64,000 bases of DNA from contig NZ_QYYD01000008.1 of assembly GCF_003591005.1 (NCBI RefSeq), forward strand, positions 141,230 through 205,229, read 5' to 3'. This stretch comes from Rhodopseudomonas palustris (GTDB lineage Bacteria; Pseudomonadota; Alphaproteobacteria; Rhizobiales; Xanthobacteraceae). Under the pieces are notes generated by a model. The model worked only from the letters and a program-made list of their open reading frames with translations. It was not told where the DNA came from and ran no database searches. Below are positions 17,447 through 26,889 of this stretch, piece by piece. The position numbers were made by a program, and so were the translations under genes. Within the stretch, counting starts at the first letter, position 1. The number at the start of each line of letters is the position of its first letter.

Positions 17447-20170
17447 ATGCGTAGCGCCGACTCCATCGAAGGCACCACCGCGGCGACGGCGGCCGGATGT
17501 TGCGGTTCGGCGAAGTCTGAGGCGGCGGCGCCTAAGCAGGGCTCCTGCTGCGGCAACGGGGCTGATGCCGCGGCTTCCGTTGCGACAAAGGCGATCGACC
17601 CGGTGTGCGGCATGACCGTTGATCCCGCCGCCACCGCGCATCGCTATGAATTTGACGGCACGACCTATTATTTCTGCTGCGCGGGCTGCCGCAGCAAATT
17701 CGCAGCGGATCCGGCCGGCGTGCTCGCCAAGGCCGCGCAGCCAATGACGTTGCCGCCCAAGCCTGCAGCGAAGCTGCATCAACTGACCGACTTCGCCGCA
17801 CCTGCGCCCTGCTGCGGCGGCCACGATCATGGTCACGGCCACGCCGATCACCACCACGATGCAACCCCGGCCGCCGGCAATGTCATCGACCCGGTGTGCG
17901 GCATGACGGTCGATCCGGCGACGGCGAAGCATCGCTTCGACTACCAGGGCCAGGCCTATTACTTCTGCGCCGCAAGCTGCCGCGGCAAGTTCGCCGCAGA
18001 TCCCGAAGCGTATCTCGACACATCCAAGGCCAGGCCCGAGCCGGTGATGCCGGAAGGCACGATCTACACCTGCCCGATGGACCCGCAGATCCGCCAGATC
18101 GGCCCCGGCACCTGCCCGATCTGCGGCATGGCGCTCGAGCCCGAGCTGGTGTCGCTCGACAGCGGCCCCAATCCCGAACTGGTCGACATGACGCGCCGGT
18201 TCTGGATCGGGCTCGTGCTGACGCTGCCGGCATTCGTGCTCGAAATGGGCAGCCATCTGGTCGGCGGCCACGGACTGATCGACCCGGTCCTGTCGAACTG
18301 GATCCAGCTCGCCACCGCGACGCCGGTCGTGCTGTGGGCCGGCTGGCCATTCTTCGTGCGCGGCTGGCAATCCATAGTGACGCGTAACCTCAACATGTTC
18401 ACGCTGGTCGCGATGGGCACCGGCGTTGCTTACGTCTACAGCGTCGTCGCGACGCTCGCGCCGCAGCTGTTTCCGCCCGCGTTCCGCGGCCATGGTGGTA
18501 CCGTTCCGGTGTACTTCGAGGCTGCGGCGGTGATCACCGTGCTGGTGCTGCTCGGCCAAGTGCTCGAACTGCGCGCCCGCGAGGCGACGTCCGGCGCCAT
18601 CAAGGCCCTGCTTGGCCTCGCGCCCAAGACCGCGCGAAAACTCGAGGCCGACGGCAGCGAGCATGAGGTCGAGATCGACAGCCTCGCAGTCGGCGACAAG
18701 CTGCGCGTCCGCCCCGGCGAGAAGGTGCCGGTCGACGGCGAGATCATCGAAGGCCGCTCCACGCTCGACGAGTCGATGGTCACCGGCGAGTCGATGCCGG
18801 TGACGCGCGAGGCCGGCGGCAAAGTGGTGGCCGGCACCATCAATCAGTCCGGCGGCTTCGTGATGCGTGCCGACCAGGTCGGCCGCGACACCATGCTGTC
18901 GCGGATCGTGCAGATGGTCGCACAGGCGCAGCGCTCGCGCGCGCCGATCCAGGGCGTCGCCGATCTGGTCGCGGGCTGGTTCGTGCCCGCAGTGCTGGTC
19001 GCCGCGATCGCCGCTTTCGCCGCCTGGGCGACGTTCGGTCCGGAGCCGCGGCTGACCTACGCGCTGGTCGCCGCCGTCAGCGTGCTGATCATCGCCTGCC
19101 CGTGCGCGCTTGGTCTCGCCACGCCGATGTCGATCATGGTCGGCGTCGGCCGCGGCGCGCAGGCCGGCGTACTGATCCGCAACGCCGAGGCGCTGGAACG
19201 GATGGAGAAGATCGACACGCTGGTGATCGACAAGACCGGCACGCTCACCGAAGGCAAGCCGAAGGTCACGGCCATCGTCACGTCCGGCGGCTTCGACGAA
19301 GCCGAGCTGCTGCGGCTCGCCGCCAGCGTCGAGCGCGCCAGCGAGCATCCGCTCGCCCACGCCATCGTGGCTGCCGCCACCGAACGCAAGCTCGAGCCCG
19401 CCAAGGTCGACGAATTCGATGCGCCGACCGGCAAGGGCGCGGCCGGCAAGGTCGAAGGCCGCGCGGTCGCGATCGGCACCGCGAGCTATCTCGGCTCGCT
19501 CGGCGTCGACACATCCGCGCTGCACGACAAGACCGAACAGATGCGCGCCGACGGCGCCACCGTCGTCAGCGTCGGCATCGACGGCAAGCTCGCCGGCCTG
19601 ATCGCGATCGCCGATCCGGTGAAGGCGTCAACGCCGGGCGCATTGCAGGCGCTGGCCGCGGAAGGCCTGAAGGTGATCATGCTGACTGGCGACAATCGCA
19701 CCACCGCCCAAGCCGTGGCGCGCCGGCTCGGCATTGCCGATGTCGAAGCCGAGGTGCTGCCCGATCAGAAGAGCGCCGTTGTCAGCAAACTGCGTCAGCA
19801 GGGCCGTGTCGTCGCGATGGCCGGAGACGGCGTCAACGATGCGCCCGCGCTTGCCGCAGCGGATGTCGGCATCGCCATGGGCACCGGCACCGACGTCGCG
19901 ATGGAGAGCGCCGGCATCACGCTGCTGAAGGGCGATCTCGGCGGCATCGTCCGCGCCCGCAAACTGTCGCGCGCCACGATGCGCAATATCAGACAGAATC
20001 TGTTCTTCGCCTTCATCTATAATTCGGCCGGCATCCCAATCGCGGCCGGCGTGCTGTATCCAAGCTTCGGGCTTCTGCTGTCTCCCATCATCGCCGCGGC
20101 GGCGATGTCGCTGTCGTCAGTCAGCGTGATCGGCAATGCGCTGCGGCTTCGCGCGATCGATCTGAAGTGA
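17447..20170 (+). CDS. copA: Cu(I)-translocating P1B-type ATPase with two YHS domains
   Basis: A 907-residue inner-membrane copper exporter. Before the ATPase core it has two CCG-type cysteine pairs, YHS domain 1 (about 49-93), a His-rich linker ([16 protein letters not shown]), YHS domain 2 (146-192) and a heavy-metal-binding YTCPMDP...CPICGM domain (206-233). The usual CxxC HMA domain is absent. The core has the metal site [11 protein letters not shown] (near 550), DKTGT phosphorylation site (near 595), SEHPLAHA and [13 protein letters not shown] at 17447 follows GGAGTGATCCC. It is divergent from csoR, which is expected to repress it. Confidence 0.93.
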   Translation: MRSADSIEGTTAATAAGCCGSAKSEAAAPKQGSCCGNGADAAASVATKAIDPVCGMTVDPAATAHRYEFDGTTYYFCCAGCRSKFAADPAGVLAKAAQPMTLPPKPAAKLHQLTDFAAPAPCCGGHDHGHGHADHHHDATPAAGNVIDPVCGMTVDPATAKHRFDYQGQAYYFCAASCRGKFAADPEAYLDTSKARPEPVMPEGTIYTCPMDPQIRQIGPGTCPICGMALEPELVSLDSGPNPELVDMTRRFWIGLVLTLPAFVLEMGSHLVGGHGLIDPVLSNWIQLATATPVVLWAGWPFFVRGWQSIVTRNLNMFTLVAMGTGVAYVYSVVATLAPQLFPPAFRGHGGTVPVYFEAAAVITVLVLLGQVLELRAREATSGAIKALLGLAPKTARKLEADGSEHEVEIDSLAVGDKLRVRPGEKVPVDGEIIEGRSTLDESMVTGESMPVTREAGGKVVAGTINQSGGFVMRADQVGRDTMLSRIVQMVAQAQRSRAPIQGVADLVAGWFVPAVLVAAIAAFAAWATFGPEPRLTYALVAAVSVLIIACPCALGLATPMSIMVGVGRGAQAGVLIRNAEALERMEKIDTLVIDKTGTLTEGKPKVTAIVTSGGFDEAELLRLAASVERASEHPLAHAIVAAATERKLEPAKVDEFDAPTGKGAAGKVEGRAVAIGTASYLGSLGVDTSALHDKTEQMRADGATVVSVGIDGKLAGLIAIADPVKASTPGALQALAAEGLKVIMLTGDNRTTAQAVARRLGIADVEAEVLPDQKSAVVSKLRQQGRVVAMAGDGVNDAPALAAADVGIAMGTGTDVAMESAGITLLKGDLGGIVRARKLSRATMRNIRQNLFFAFIYNSAGIPIAAGVLYPSFGLLLSPIIAAAAMSLSSVSVIGNALRLRAIDLK

Positions 20171-20220
20171 TCGTCTTCCGTCGTGCAGCGTTGTTGCGAC
20201 TGATAGCCGCCGGCACTCGA

Positions 20221-20234
20221 TTGATCTAACGCAA
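20221..20234. promoter_or_regulatory. FixK2-type box (TTGATCTAACGCAA)
   Basis: A TTGAT-N4-CGCAA site centred about 93 bases before the hemerythrin-like ATG at 20321, in the copA-hemerythrin intergenic region. Confidence 0.65.
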
Positions 20235-20320
20235 GGATCGGTACACGCCGCTCACTATCTTCGCGGTGGAATTATGCCGCAGCCGCGGTCTTTCCGGTCA
20301 GCGAGCAGTCGAGGTCGGCC

Positions 20321-20908
20321 ATGTCACGAATGATTGAGATACTTCACGAAGAGCACCGCAACATAGCGAGGCTGCTCGGCGTGATCGAGCGCGAACTCGA
20401 CGTGTTCGACCGGCGCGAACGGCCCGACTACGAGATCTTCCAGGCCGTGATCCAGTACTTCAAGGAGTATCCGGAACTCTGCCATCATCCGAAAGAGGAC
20501 GTAGTCTATCAGATCCTCAAGGAGCGCAATCCGGCCGTCGCCGGTGCGGTCGGCGATATCGAGGCCGAGCACGTGCTGGAAGGCGAGCGCCTCGGCCGCT
20601 TCGCCCAGGTGGTCAATGACGTGCTGGCGGATCAGGAATTGCCGCGCCAGGCCTTCCACGCCGCAGCGACGGACTTCCTCGAGCATCAGCGCCGGCATAT
20701 GGCCAAGGAAGAGCAGCTGCTGTTCCCCGCCGCGCTTGAGACGCTGACTGCCGAGGATTGGGCGAAGATCGACTCGCGGATCGAAGCCCGCAAGGATCCG
20801 ATGTTCGACGGCGAGACGGCGCAGAAATTCCAGAACCTCTACGCGACCATTCTGCGCTGGGAGCAGGAAACCGAAGAAGACCGCGGCCGCGCCGCCGCGA
20901 CCCGGTAG
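20321..20908 (+). CDS. Hemerythrin-like HHE domain protein
   Basis: A 195-residue helical protein with the non-heme di-iron ligand pattern: ILHEEHRNIARLL near the N-terminus, CHHPKED (about 48-54), AEHVLEGE and HQRRHMAKEEQLLFP (about 121-135). Family members bind O2 or NO, or sense iron. The ATG at 20321 is the first in frame. A FixK2-type box upstream points to low-oxygen expression, perhaps for oxygen or NO scavenging. Confidence 0.9.
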   Translation: MSRMIEILHEEHRNIARLLGVIERELDVFDRRERPDYEIFQAVIQYFKEYPELCHHPKEDVVYQILKERNPAVAGAVGDIEAEHVLEGERLGRFAQVVNDVLADQELPRQAFHAAATDFLEHQRRHMAKEEQLLFPAALETLTAEDWAKIDSRIEARKDPMFDGETAQKFQNLYATILRWEQETEEDRGRAAATR

Positions 20909-20961
20909 CTATCTCGGTCGCCCGCCTGCGCCGGCGATGACGTCGGCGTATGCGGCGCGCC

Positions 20962-21321
20962 TCAGGCTTCGCCGCCGTAATCGGCCCAGCAGTCCGGCGT
21001 TTCGTAAACGCGAACGTTGGACAGCGCCGCCAGCGTCGGCTTGGTGCGGTCCCAGATCCAGATCGCGATGTTTTCGGCGGTCGGGTTTTCCAGCCCTTCG
21101 ACGTCGTTCAGGCAATAATGGTCGAGCCGCGCCAGCAGCGGCCCGAACGCCGCCTCGATCTCGAAAAAGTCGAGCACGAAGCCGGTGGTCGGATTGACCG
21201 GGCCGGAGAGCTGCAGCTCCACCCGGTAGGAATGCCCATGCATTCGCCGGCAGCGGTGTGTCTCCGGCACATGGGGCAATTGGTGAGCGGCTTCGAACCT
21301 GAAAGCTTGCGTGATCTTCAT
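20962..21321 (-). CDS. queD: 6-carboxytetrahydropterin synthase (QueD/PTPS family)
   Basis: A 119-residue enzyme converting dihydroneopterin triphosphate to 6-carboxy-tetrahydropterin, an early queuosine precursor step. Zinc ligands are H13, H28 and H30 (AAHQLP, MHGHSY), the nucleophile C24 (HRCRR) is kept, and LDHYCLND supplies the catalytic His. GLENPTAENIAIWIW is a family signature. queC and queE are not in the window. Confidence 0.92.
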   Translation of the reverse strand: MKITQAFRFEAAHQLPHVPETHRCRRMHGHSYRVELQLSGPVNPTTGFVLDFFEIEAAFGPLLARLDHYCLNDVEGLENPTAENIAIWIWDRTKPTLAALSNVRVYETPDCWADYGGEA

Positions 21322-21673
21322 CGATGTCGGGGGTTGGGGCGCCTGGCGCCGGTCGTCGGTCGCGGCGGACCCTACCCGAGCGCCGCCGGCATTTGAAGCG
21401 AGTTGGCAGAGAAATGCGCCGCGCCGGCTCGGGCCGCGGCTGGCCCGTGGCCCCGCGCCGCTCCGTGGCGCCGGCGGGCGGCCGTGGTTAACGCGGGGTT
21501 AGAGCGACCTCGCTGCCGTCAGTCGTTCACTTAATTAAAACCACCCTGCAGTTTTTAGGGTTCCTCACAGACTCCGTTAAGCGCTGCCCGTGCAACTTGT
21601 CCGCAACTCGGGAACCGGCGATGAGCCACAAAAGATTCACAGATTGGGACAAGGCGCACGCTTTGCTGCGACA
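21322..21673. other. Intergenic region between queD and the GGDEF gene
   Basis: 352 bases between divergent starts. The left half is extremely GC-rich with several short hairpins (for example GGCGCCTGGCGCC). Near 21547, ACCCT and AGGGT arms enclose a T-rich loop. No gene or known operator was recognised. Confidence 0.35.
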
Positions 21674-22876
21674 ATGTTGAGCGTCCCGACCCTCTGGGTT
21701 GTGTTTCTGATCAATTTCTTCGCGCTGGGTCTGGTGTGGACCCATGTGATGCGGAGCTATCCGAGCTTCACGCCGGCGCGCTACTGGACGGCCGGCTGCT
21801 TCATCCTCTCGATCGGCGCGGGCATCGGCATGCTGCGCGGCGTGGTCGACAACACGATTCCATTGATCACCGGCGGCGGCGCGATCGTGCTGGCTGCGGG
21901 CCTGATCGGCATGGGCATCTACGAGTTCTACGGCCGGCGTTTGAGCTGGAAGCTGCCAATCGGCCTCACCTTGTGGTGCATGGTCGGACTGACATTCTTC
22001 CTGCTCGCCGTCGATTCGATGGCGGCGCGGATTACGATCTATTCGATCACGCAGGGCATCCCGATCGCCATGGCGCTGCCGCTGATGCTGGCCCACGCTG
22101 CCCGGCACAATCCCGGCGCCCGGATGGCTGCGACCGTGGCGATCCTGATGCTGATCACCTACGCGGTCAGGTCCGGTGCCGCGATGCTCGGCGTCGGCGG
22201 CGAATTGTCGGTGGTGAACTTCAACGACTTTCAGGCCGCCCTGGTGCTGATCCTGGTGTTCCTGTCGATGGCGCTCAATTTCGGGCTGTTGCTGATGGCG
22301 ATCGATCGACTGCGTTCGGAAGTCGAGAGCCTCGCGCTGGTCGACGACCTCACCGGCATCGCCAACCGTCGGCATCTGCTGCAGCGGATGCAGGCGCAGT
22401 GCGAGGTGTCGCTGCGCTCCGGCGAGCCGTTCGCCGTGCTGGCCATCGACCTCGATGGCTTTAAGGCGATCAATGACGGCCATGGCCATGCGGCCGGCGA
22501 CGACTGCCTGCGGCGGTTCGCCCGCGCGGCGCAGTCGCGGCTGCGGCCCACCGATCTGCTGGCCCGTACCGGCGGCGACGAGTTCTGCGTGGTGATGCCG
22601 GCGACGACGCTGCGCGAGGGCGCGATGCTGGCCCGCTTCATCATCGAGGAAAGCCGTGCGCTGGCGCAGCAGGACCCCGAAAGCCGGATTGCGATCGCCG
22701 CCTCGATCGGGGTCGCGCAATGGACCCCGCAGATCGGGCTGCATCCGGAGCGGCTGATCGCGGCCGCGGACGCCGCGCTGTACAACGCCAAGAAACTCGG
22801 CAAGGATTGCTATGCGGTCCACGAGCCGGCTTCGGAGACCGCACCGTCGCTGGCGCCGCTGCGCAAGATCGCCTGA
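21674..22876 (+). CDS. Membrane-bound diguanylate cyclase (GGDEF)
   Basis: About 400 residues: six to seven hydrophobic segments in the N-terminal half, then a GGDEF domain (LVDDLTGIANRRHL through RTGGDEFCVVM to ADAALYNAKKLGKDCY). The active-site GGDEF is intact, and an RxxD inhibitory site (RPTD) lies exactly five residues before it, so product feedback by c-di-GMP is expected. The ATG at 21674 was chosen because the membrane region starts right after it; the frame extends upstream to 21590 without homology and no strong ribosome-binding site marks either start. Confidence 0.88.
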   Translation: MLSVPTLWVVFLINFFALGLVWTHVMRSYPSFTPARYWTAGCFILSIGAGIGMLRGVVDNTIPLITGGGAIVLAAGLIGMGIYEFYGRRLSWKLPIGLTLWCMVGLTFFLLAVDSMAARITIYSITQGIPIAMALPLMLAHAARHNPGARMAATVAILMLITYAVRSGAAMLGVGGELSVVNFNDFQAALVLILVFLSMALNFGLLLMAIDRLRSEVESLALVDDLTGIANRRHLLQRMQAQCEVSLRSGEPFAVLAIDLDGFKAINDGHGHAAGDDCLRRFARAAQSRLRPTDLLARTGGDEFCVVMPATTLREGAMLARFIIEESRALAQQDPESRIAIAASIGVAQWTPQIGLHPERLIAAADAALYNAKKLGKDCYAVHEPASETAPSLAPLRKIA

Positions 22877-22900
22877 TCCTGCACCACGTAAGGTCCGCTG

Positions 22901-23530
22901 ATGCATCGGCCGTTCGGATTGGCGCTGCTGATCGCAGCCGCCTGGCTGCCGCGGGTCGCGCTCGCCGAACCGCTCGCGCCCGAAGCGATCGCGCTGGCCC
23001 GCAGCGCCGGCACGCCCGACATCCCGGGTCTTCGGATCGTGTGGCTGGCGCCGTGGGGGGACTATCGCAAGGCGCCGTGGCGCAACATCCTGGTGCACCA
23101 GACCGAAGGACCGGCCGGGTCGGCCCGCAATGGCGCGCGCGAGCAGGCGAAGACTCCCATGCGGCGGGGCGTCACGATTTGGGTCGAGACCGACGGCACG
23201 GTGTACTGGGCGGTGCCTGAAACGGTGATCACCACCCATGGCGACGGCGCCAATCGCAACGACAACAAATACATCGACAACAAGCCGACCTATCGGCAGG
23301 TGACCCGCGCCAATTCGATCGGCATCGAGTTCGCCGGCAACTATCCGGACGTCACGGCGCCGCCAACGCAAGCCCAGATCGACGCTTGGCGCGTACTGGT
23401 GCGCGTGCTGCAGGTCCGCTACGCCATTCCGGCCGAGCGGGTCTACGCGCACAACTGGATCGACTACAAGGACGCGCGCTATTGCGAAGGTTGCGAGCTC
23501 GCCAGGCTGGCGCGCGATCCGGGTTTTTGA
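22901..23530 (+). CDS. Exported N-acetylmuramoyl-L-alanine amidase (PGRP/Amidase_2 fold)
   Basis: 209 residues with a signal peptide (1-22, ending RVALAE). The amidase fold is suggested by ILVHQTEGPAG (first zinc His), the central ANSIGIEFAGN strand and VYAHNWIDYKDARYCEGC near the C-terminus. Such enzymes cut the amide between muramic acid and the stem peptide in cell-wall turnover. It starts 24 bases after the diguanylate cyclase and may share its transcript. Confidence 0.8.
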   Translation: MHRPFGLALLIAAAWLPRVALAEPLAPEAIALARSAGTPDIPGLRIVWLAPWGDYRKAPWRNILVHQTEGPAGSARNGAREQAKTPMRRGVTIWVETDGTVYWAVPETVITTHGDGANRNDNKYIDNKPTYRQVTRANSIGIEFAGNYPDVTAPPTQAQIDAWRVLVRVLQVRYAIPAERVYAHNWIDYKDARYCEGCELARLARDPGF

Positions 23531-23545
23531 GGTCGCGCCGGCTGC

Positions 23546-24244
23546 TTACGCCAGCAGCGTCTCCTGGATGGTGTGCAGTCCGATCACGATGGTCAGCACG
23601 CCGACCGCGATCTGCAACCCGCGATTAACCGCAGTCAGTCCGCGCGCCGAGATCACCAGTGGCACCGCAATGGCCGCCGACAACGCGCCCATGCCGACCA
23701 TCGAACCGATACCGAACAGCGCCACATAGAGCAGCCCCTGCGCCGGCGTGGGCGCCTGCGTCACCGCCAGCACCAGCAGCGCCGCGGAGCCGGCCATGCC
23801 ATGCATCAGCCCGACGAGCAGCGTGCGCCAGCGAAAGCCGTGCTCGTGGCGATGCGCGGCAGGCGCGTCGTGACGTTCCTGCTGATGCGCATGGCTGTGG
23901 AGATGAATGTGCTGCGTGCCGTCGCCGTGCTGATGGACGTGGACGTGCACGCGGTCCCGCCACAGCCGCCACAGCAGGTGGGCGCCGAGCCCGACCAGCA
24001 TCACGCCGACCGCGCCTTCCAGCGGCCCGGCAATGTGATCCGGGATCGCCTCGCCCAGCACGATCGCAACGCCGGCGAACAGGAACAGCGTCAGCGTGTG
24101 ACCAAGCCCCCACGTCAGCCCGTGTTTGACGATGTCGCGGACACCGCTGCCACGCGCTGCGATCGTCGAGACCGCGGCGATGTGATCGACCTCGAGCGCA
24201 TGCTGCATCCCCAGCAGAAAGCCCAACCCCAGAATTGCGAACAT
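23546..24244 (-). CDS. NiCoT/UreH-like nickel-cobalt permease
   Basis: A 232-residue membrane protein. The first helix carries HALEVDH, the HX4DH signature of nickel/cobalt transporters. About six hydrophobic segments flank a central His-rich loop (HVHVHQHGDGTQHIHLHSHAH) likely to gather metal. ATG at 24244 has AGGGG just upstream; the frame stays open to 25423 only by chance. No urease or hydrogenase genes are adjacent, so it probably serves a distant metalloenzyme or cobalamin synthesis. Confidence 0.82.
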   Translation of the reverse strand: MFAILGLGFLLGMQHALEVDHIAAVSTIAARGSGVRDIVKHGLTWGLGHTLTLFLFAGVAIVLGEAIPDHIAGPLEGAVGVMLVGLGAHLLWRLWRDRVHVHVHQHGDGTQHIHLHSHAHQQERHDAPAAHRHEHGFRWRTLLVGLMHGMAGSAALLVLAVTQAPTPAQGLLYVALFGIGSMVGMGALSAAIAVPLVISARGLTAVNRGLQIAVGVLTIVIGLHTIQETLLA

Positions 24245-24349
24245 CAGCCCCTGAATGCTTGCGCTGCGCCGGTAAATTGCGGCGACACTCAAATCGTGTA
24301 AGTTCGCGATCACAACACGGCCGCAGAGCCGGAACAAGGGAGAACCAGC

Positions 24350-25558
24350 ATGTTCGTCCGACCATTGGCGGCGGCGATGATGACGGCCGCGCTGCTGTCG
24401 CCGAGCGTCGCCGCGGCACAGGTTTCCGACGACCTCGTCAAGATCGGCGTGCTGACCGACATGAACGGTCCGGCCTCGACGCCGACCGGACAGGGCTCCG
24501 TCACCGCCGCGCAGATGGCGGTGGAGGATTTCGGCGGCAGCGTGCTCGGCAAGCCGATCAGCGTCATCGCCGGCGATCATCAGCTCAAGCCCGACATCGG
24601 CGCGTCGCTGGCACGGCGCTGGTACGATGTCGAACAGGTCGACCTGATCGTCGACGTGCCGGTCTCGGCCGTCGGTCTCGCCGTGCAGAACATCGCCAAC
24701 GAGAAGAAGCGGATGTTCATCACGCAGTCGACCGGGGCAGCCGATTTCCACGGCAAGTTCTGCTCGCCCTATGCGATGCAATGGGTGTTCGACACCCGCG
24801 CGCTGGCGGTCGGCACCGCGCAGGAAGTCGTCAAGCGCGGCGGCGACAGCTGGTTCTTCATCACCGACGACTACGCGTTCGGCCAGTCGCTGGAGAGGGA
24901 CGCCGCCGCGGTCGTCACCAAGACCGGCGGCAAGGTGCTGGGTTCGGTGCGGCCGCCGTTCGCGACGGCGGATCTGTCCTCGTTCGTGCTGCAGGCCCAG
25001 GCCTCCAAGGCCAAGATCATCGGCATCGCCGGCGGCCCGCCGAACAACATCAACGAGATCAAGACCGGCGCCGAATTCGGCATCTTCAAGGGCGGCCAGC
25101 AGATGGCGGCGCTGCTGGCGCTGATCACCGACATCCACTCTCTCGGCCTGCCCGCCGCGCAGGGACTGCTCCTGACCACCTCGTTCTATTGGGACATGGA
25201 CGACAAGACCCGCGAATGGTCGAAGCGCTATTTCGCCAAGATGAATCGCATGCCGACGATGTGGCAGGCCGGCGTGTATTCGGCGGTGACGCACTATCTG
25301 CAGGGCATCAAGGACGCCGGCACCGACGAGCCGCTGAAGGTCGCCGCCAAGATGCGCGAGAAGCCGATCGAGGATTTCTTCGCCCGCAACGGCAAGCTGC
25401 GCGAGGACGGCCTGATGGTGCACGACCTGATGCTGGTGCAGGTGAAAAGCCCGGAGGAATCGAAATACCCGTGGGACTACTACAAGATCCTGACCAAGAT
25501 CTCCGGCGACGACGCCTTCGGCCCACCCGACCCGGCTTGTCCGCTGGTGAAGAAGTAG
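24350..25558 (+). CDS. Periplasmic binding protein, branched-chain amino acid ABC type
   Basis: A 402-residue type I periplasmic-binding protein. Signal peptide 1-23 (cleaved before QVSDD), then VKIGVLTDMNGPAS, the standard opening of the LivJ/K-like family, and PETSW-like segments such as AFGQSLERDAAAVV. Members bind amino acids, amides, urea or aromatic acids. No permease or ATPase genes are adjacent, so it must use a transporter encoded elsewhere. It is divergent from the NiCoT gene. Confidence 0.9.
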   Translation: MFVRPLAAAMMTAALLSPSVAAAQVSDDLVKIGVLTDMNGPASTPTGQGSVTAAQMAVEDFGGSVLGKPISVIAGDHQLKPDIGASLARRWYDVEQVDLIVDVPVSAVGLAVQNIANEKKRMFITQSTGAADFHGKFCSPYAMQWVFDTRALAVGTAQEVVKRGGDSWFFITDDYAFGQSLERDAAAVVTKTGGKVLGSVRPPFATADLSSFVLQAQASKAKIIGIAGGPPNNINEIKTGAEFGIFKGGQQMAALLALITDIHSLGLPAAQGLLLTTSFYWDMDDKTREWSKRYFAKMNRMPTMWQAGVYSAVTHYLQGIKDAGTDEPLKVAAKMREKPIEDFFARNGKLREDGLMVHDLMLVQVKSPEESKYPWDYYKILTKISGDDAFGPPDPACPLVKK

Positions 25559-25601
25559 GGGTACTGACTTCGACGGCGTCGATCGGTATCAATGCCTCGC
25601 C

Positions 25602-25684
25602 CCGTCATTGCGAGCGAAGCGAAGCAATCCAGCTCCCGTGCACGGAACTGGATTGCTTCGTCGCTACGCTCCTCGCAATGACGG
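25602..25684. repeat. Family B palindromic repeat
   Basis: CCGTCATTGCGAG at the left and CTCGCAATGACGG at the right enclose a second pair, GAAGCAATCCAG/CTGGATTGCTTC. Same family as the array at 8349-8847. Located between the binding protein and the aldo/keto reductase, on the 3' side of the former. Confidence 0.8.
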
Positions 25685-25762
25685 ACGCGGGCGACTATGA
25701 TTTGAATTGCGGCGGCCGCCACCTGCGTTGCCACATTGAGAACGATCCCGAAGGAACACCCC

Positions 25763-26776
25763 ATGGACTACCGCTCGCTCGGCCGCAGTGGCCTGAAGGT
25801 GTCACCTCTGTGCCTCGGCACCATGATGTTCGGCGGCGCGACCGACGAGCCGACCTCGGCGCGCATTATCGACAAAGCGCGCGACGCCGGGATCAATTTC
25901 ATCGACACCGCCGACGCCTATGGGAACGGCGGCTCCGAGCAGGTTGTCGGGCGCGCAATCGCCGCGCGGCGCGATCACTGGGTGCTGGCGACCAAGCTCG
26001 CCAACCCGATGGGCGACGGCCCGAACGAGGGCGGGCTGTCGCGCCGCTGGGTGATGCAGGCCGCCGATGCCAGCCTGAAGCGGCTCGGGACCGACTGGAT
26101 CGACGTCTATTATCTGCACAAGGAAGACCACGCCACGCCGCTCGATGAAACCGTGCGGGCGATCGGCGATCTGGTCCGCGCCGGCAAGATTCGCTATTTC
26201 GGCGTCTCGAATTATCGCGCCTGGCGTGTCGCCGAAATCTGCAACATCTGCGACCGGCTCGGCATCGATCGGCCGATCGTCAGCCAGCCCTATTACAATG
26301 CAATGAACCGCATGCCCGAGGTCGAGCAGATCCCGGCGTGCGGCTTCTACGGACTCGGGATCGTTCCCTATTCGCCGCTGGCACGCGGCGTGCTCACCGG
26401 GAAATATGCCCCTGACGCCGCGCCCGACAAGGACAGCCGTGCCGGCCGCGCCGACAAGCGAATGCTGCAGACCGAATGGCGGCCGGAGTCGCTGCTACTG
26501 GCGCAGCAGATCCGCGCGCATGCCGACGCCAAAGGCATCACGGCCGGACAGTTCGCGGTCGCCTGGGTGCTGAACAACGCGCTGGTGACCTCAGTGATCG
26601 CCGGCCCCCGCACCGAGGACCAATGGGACGACTACGTCCGCGCCCTCGAGGTAAGCTTCACCGCCGAGGACGAAGCACTGATCAACGGCCTGGTGGTTAC
26701 CGGTCATCCCTCGACCCCAGGCTACAACGACCCGGCCTATCCGATCGAGGGGCGGCCGGTGCGGCATCGCGGCTGA
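25763..26776 (+). CDS. Aldo/keto reductase
   Basis: A 337-residue NADPH-dependent TIM-barrel reductase. The catalytic tetrad is readable: Asp in FIDTADAY, Tyr in ADAYGNGG, Lys in LATKLAN and His in YYLHKED; NADPH contacts include VIAGPRTEDQWDD. It resembles the YajO/Tas-like group. ATG at 25763 follows AAGGA. Substrate unknown; detoxification of aldehydes is likely. Confidence 0.93.
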   Translation: MDYRSLGRSGLKVSPLCLGTMMFGGATDEPTSARIIDKARDAGINFIDTADAYGNGGSEQVVGRAIAARRDHWVLATKLANPMGDGPNEGGLSRRWVMQAADASLKRLGTDWIDVYYLHKEDHATPLDETVRAIGDLVRAGKIRYFGVSNYRAWRVAEICNICDRLGIDRPIVSQPYYNAMNRMPEVEQIPACGFYGLGIVPYSPLARGVLTGKYAPDAAPDKDSRAGRADKRMLQTEWRPESLLLAQQIRAHADAKGITAGQFAVAWVLNNALVTSVIAGPRTEDQWDDYVRALEVSFTAEDEALINGLVVTGHPSTPGYNDPAYPIEGRPVRHRG

Positions 26777-26791
26777 CGCTCGTCCGGAAAA

Positions 26792-26805
26792 TTGCGGCCG
26801 ATCAA
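26792..26805. promoter_or_regulatory. FixK2-type box, reverse orientation (TTGCGGCCGATCAA)
   Basis: This is the TTGCG-N4-ATCAA reverse of the asymmetric FixK2 motif. It is centred about 91 bases before the ATG at 26890, the same distance as in front of the hemerythrin gene. Confidence 0.6.
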
Positions 26806-26889
26806 GCGACACCCGCTGCGTCCGACCTAATGTTCGTCTTCGCGCCCTTCGCCATCGCAGCGAAGGCGCCGCCAAGCCGGAGAGACGTC

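Noticed and set aside
17393..19525. Open frame of about 710 codons on the minus strand
   Set aside because: It is exactly antisense to the copA gene, has no family motifs, and is His/Arg/Asp-rich as expected for the shadow of a GC-rich gene.
21527..23452. Open frame of about 640 codons on the minus strand
   Set aside because: It is antisense to the diguanylate cyclase and amidase genes and has low-complexity Arg/Asp/Gln content; no ribosome-binding site or domain.
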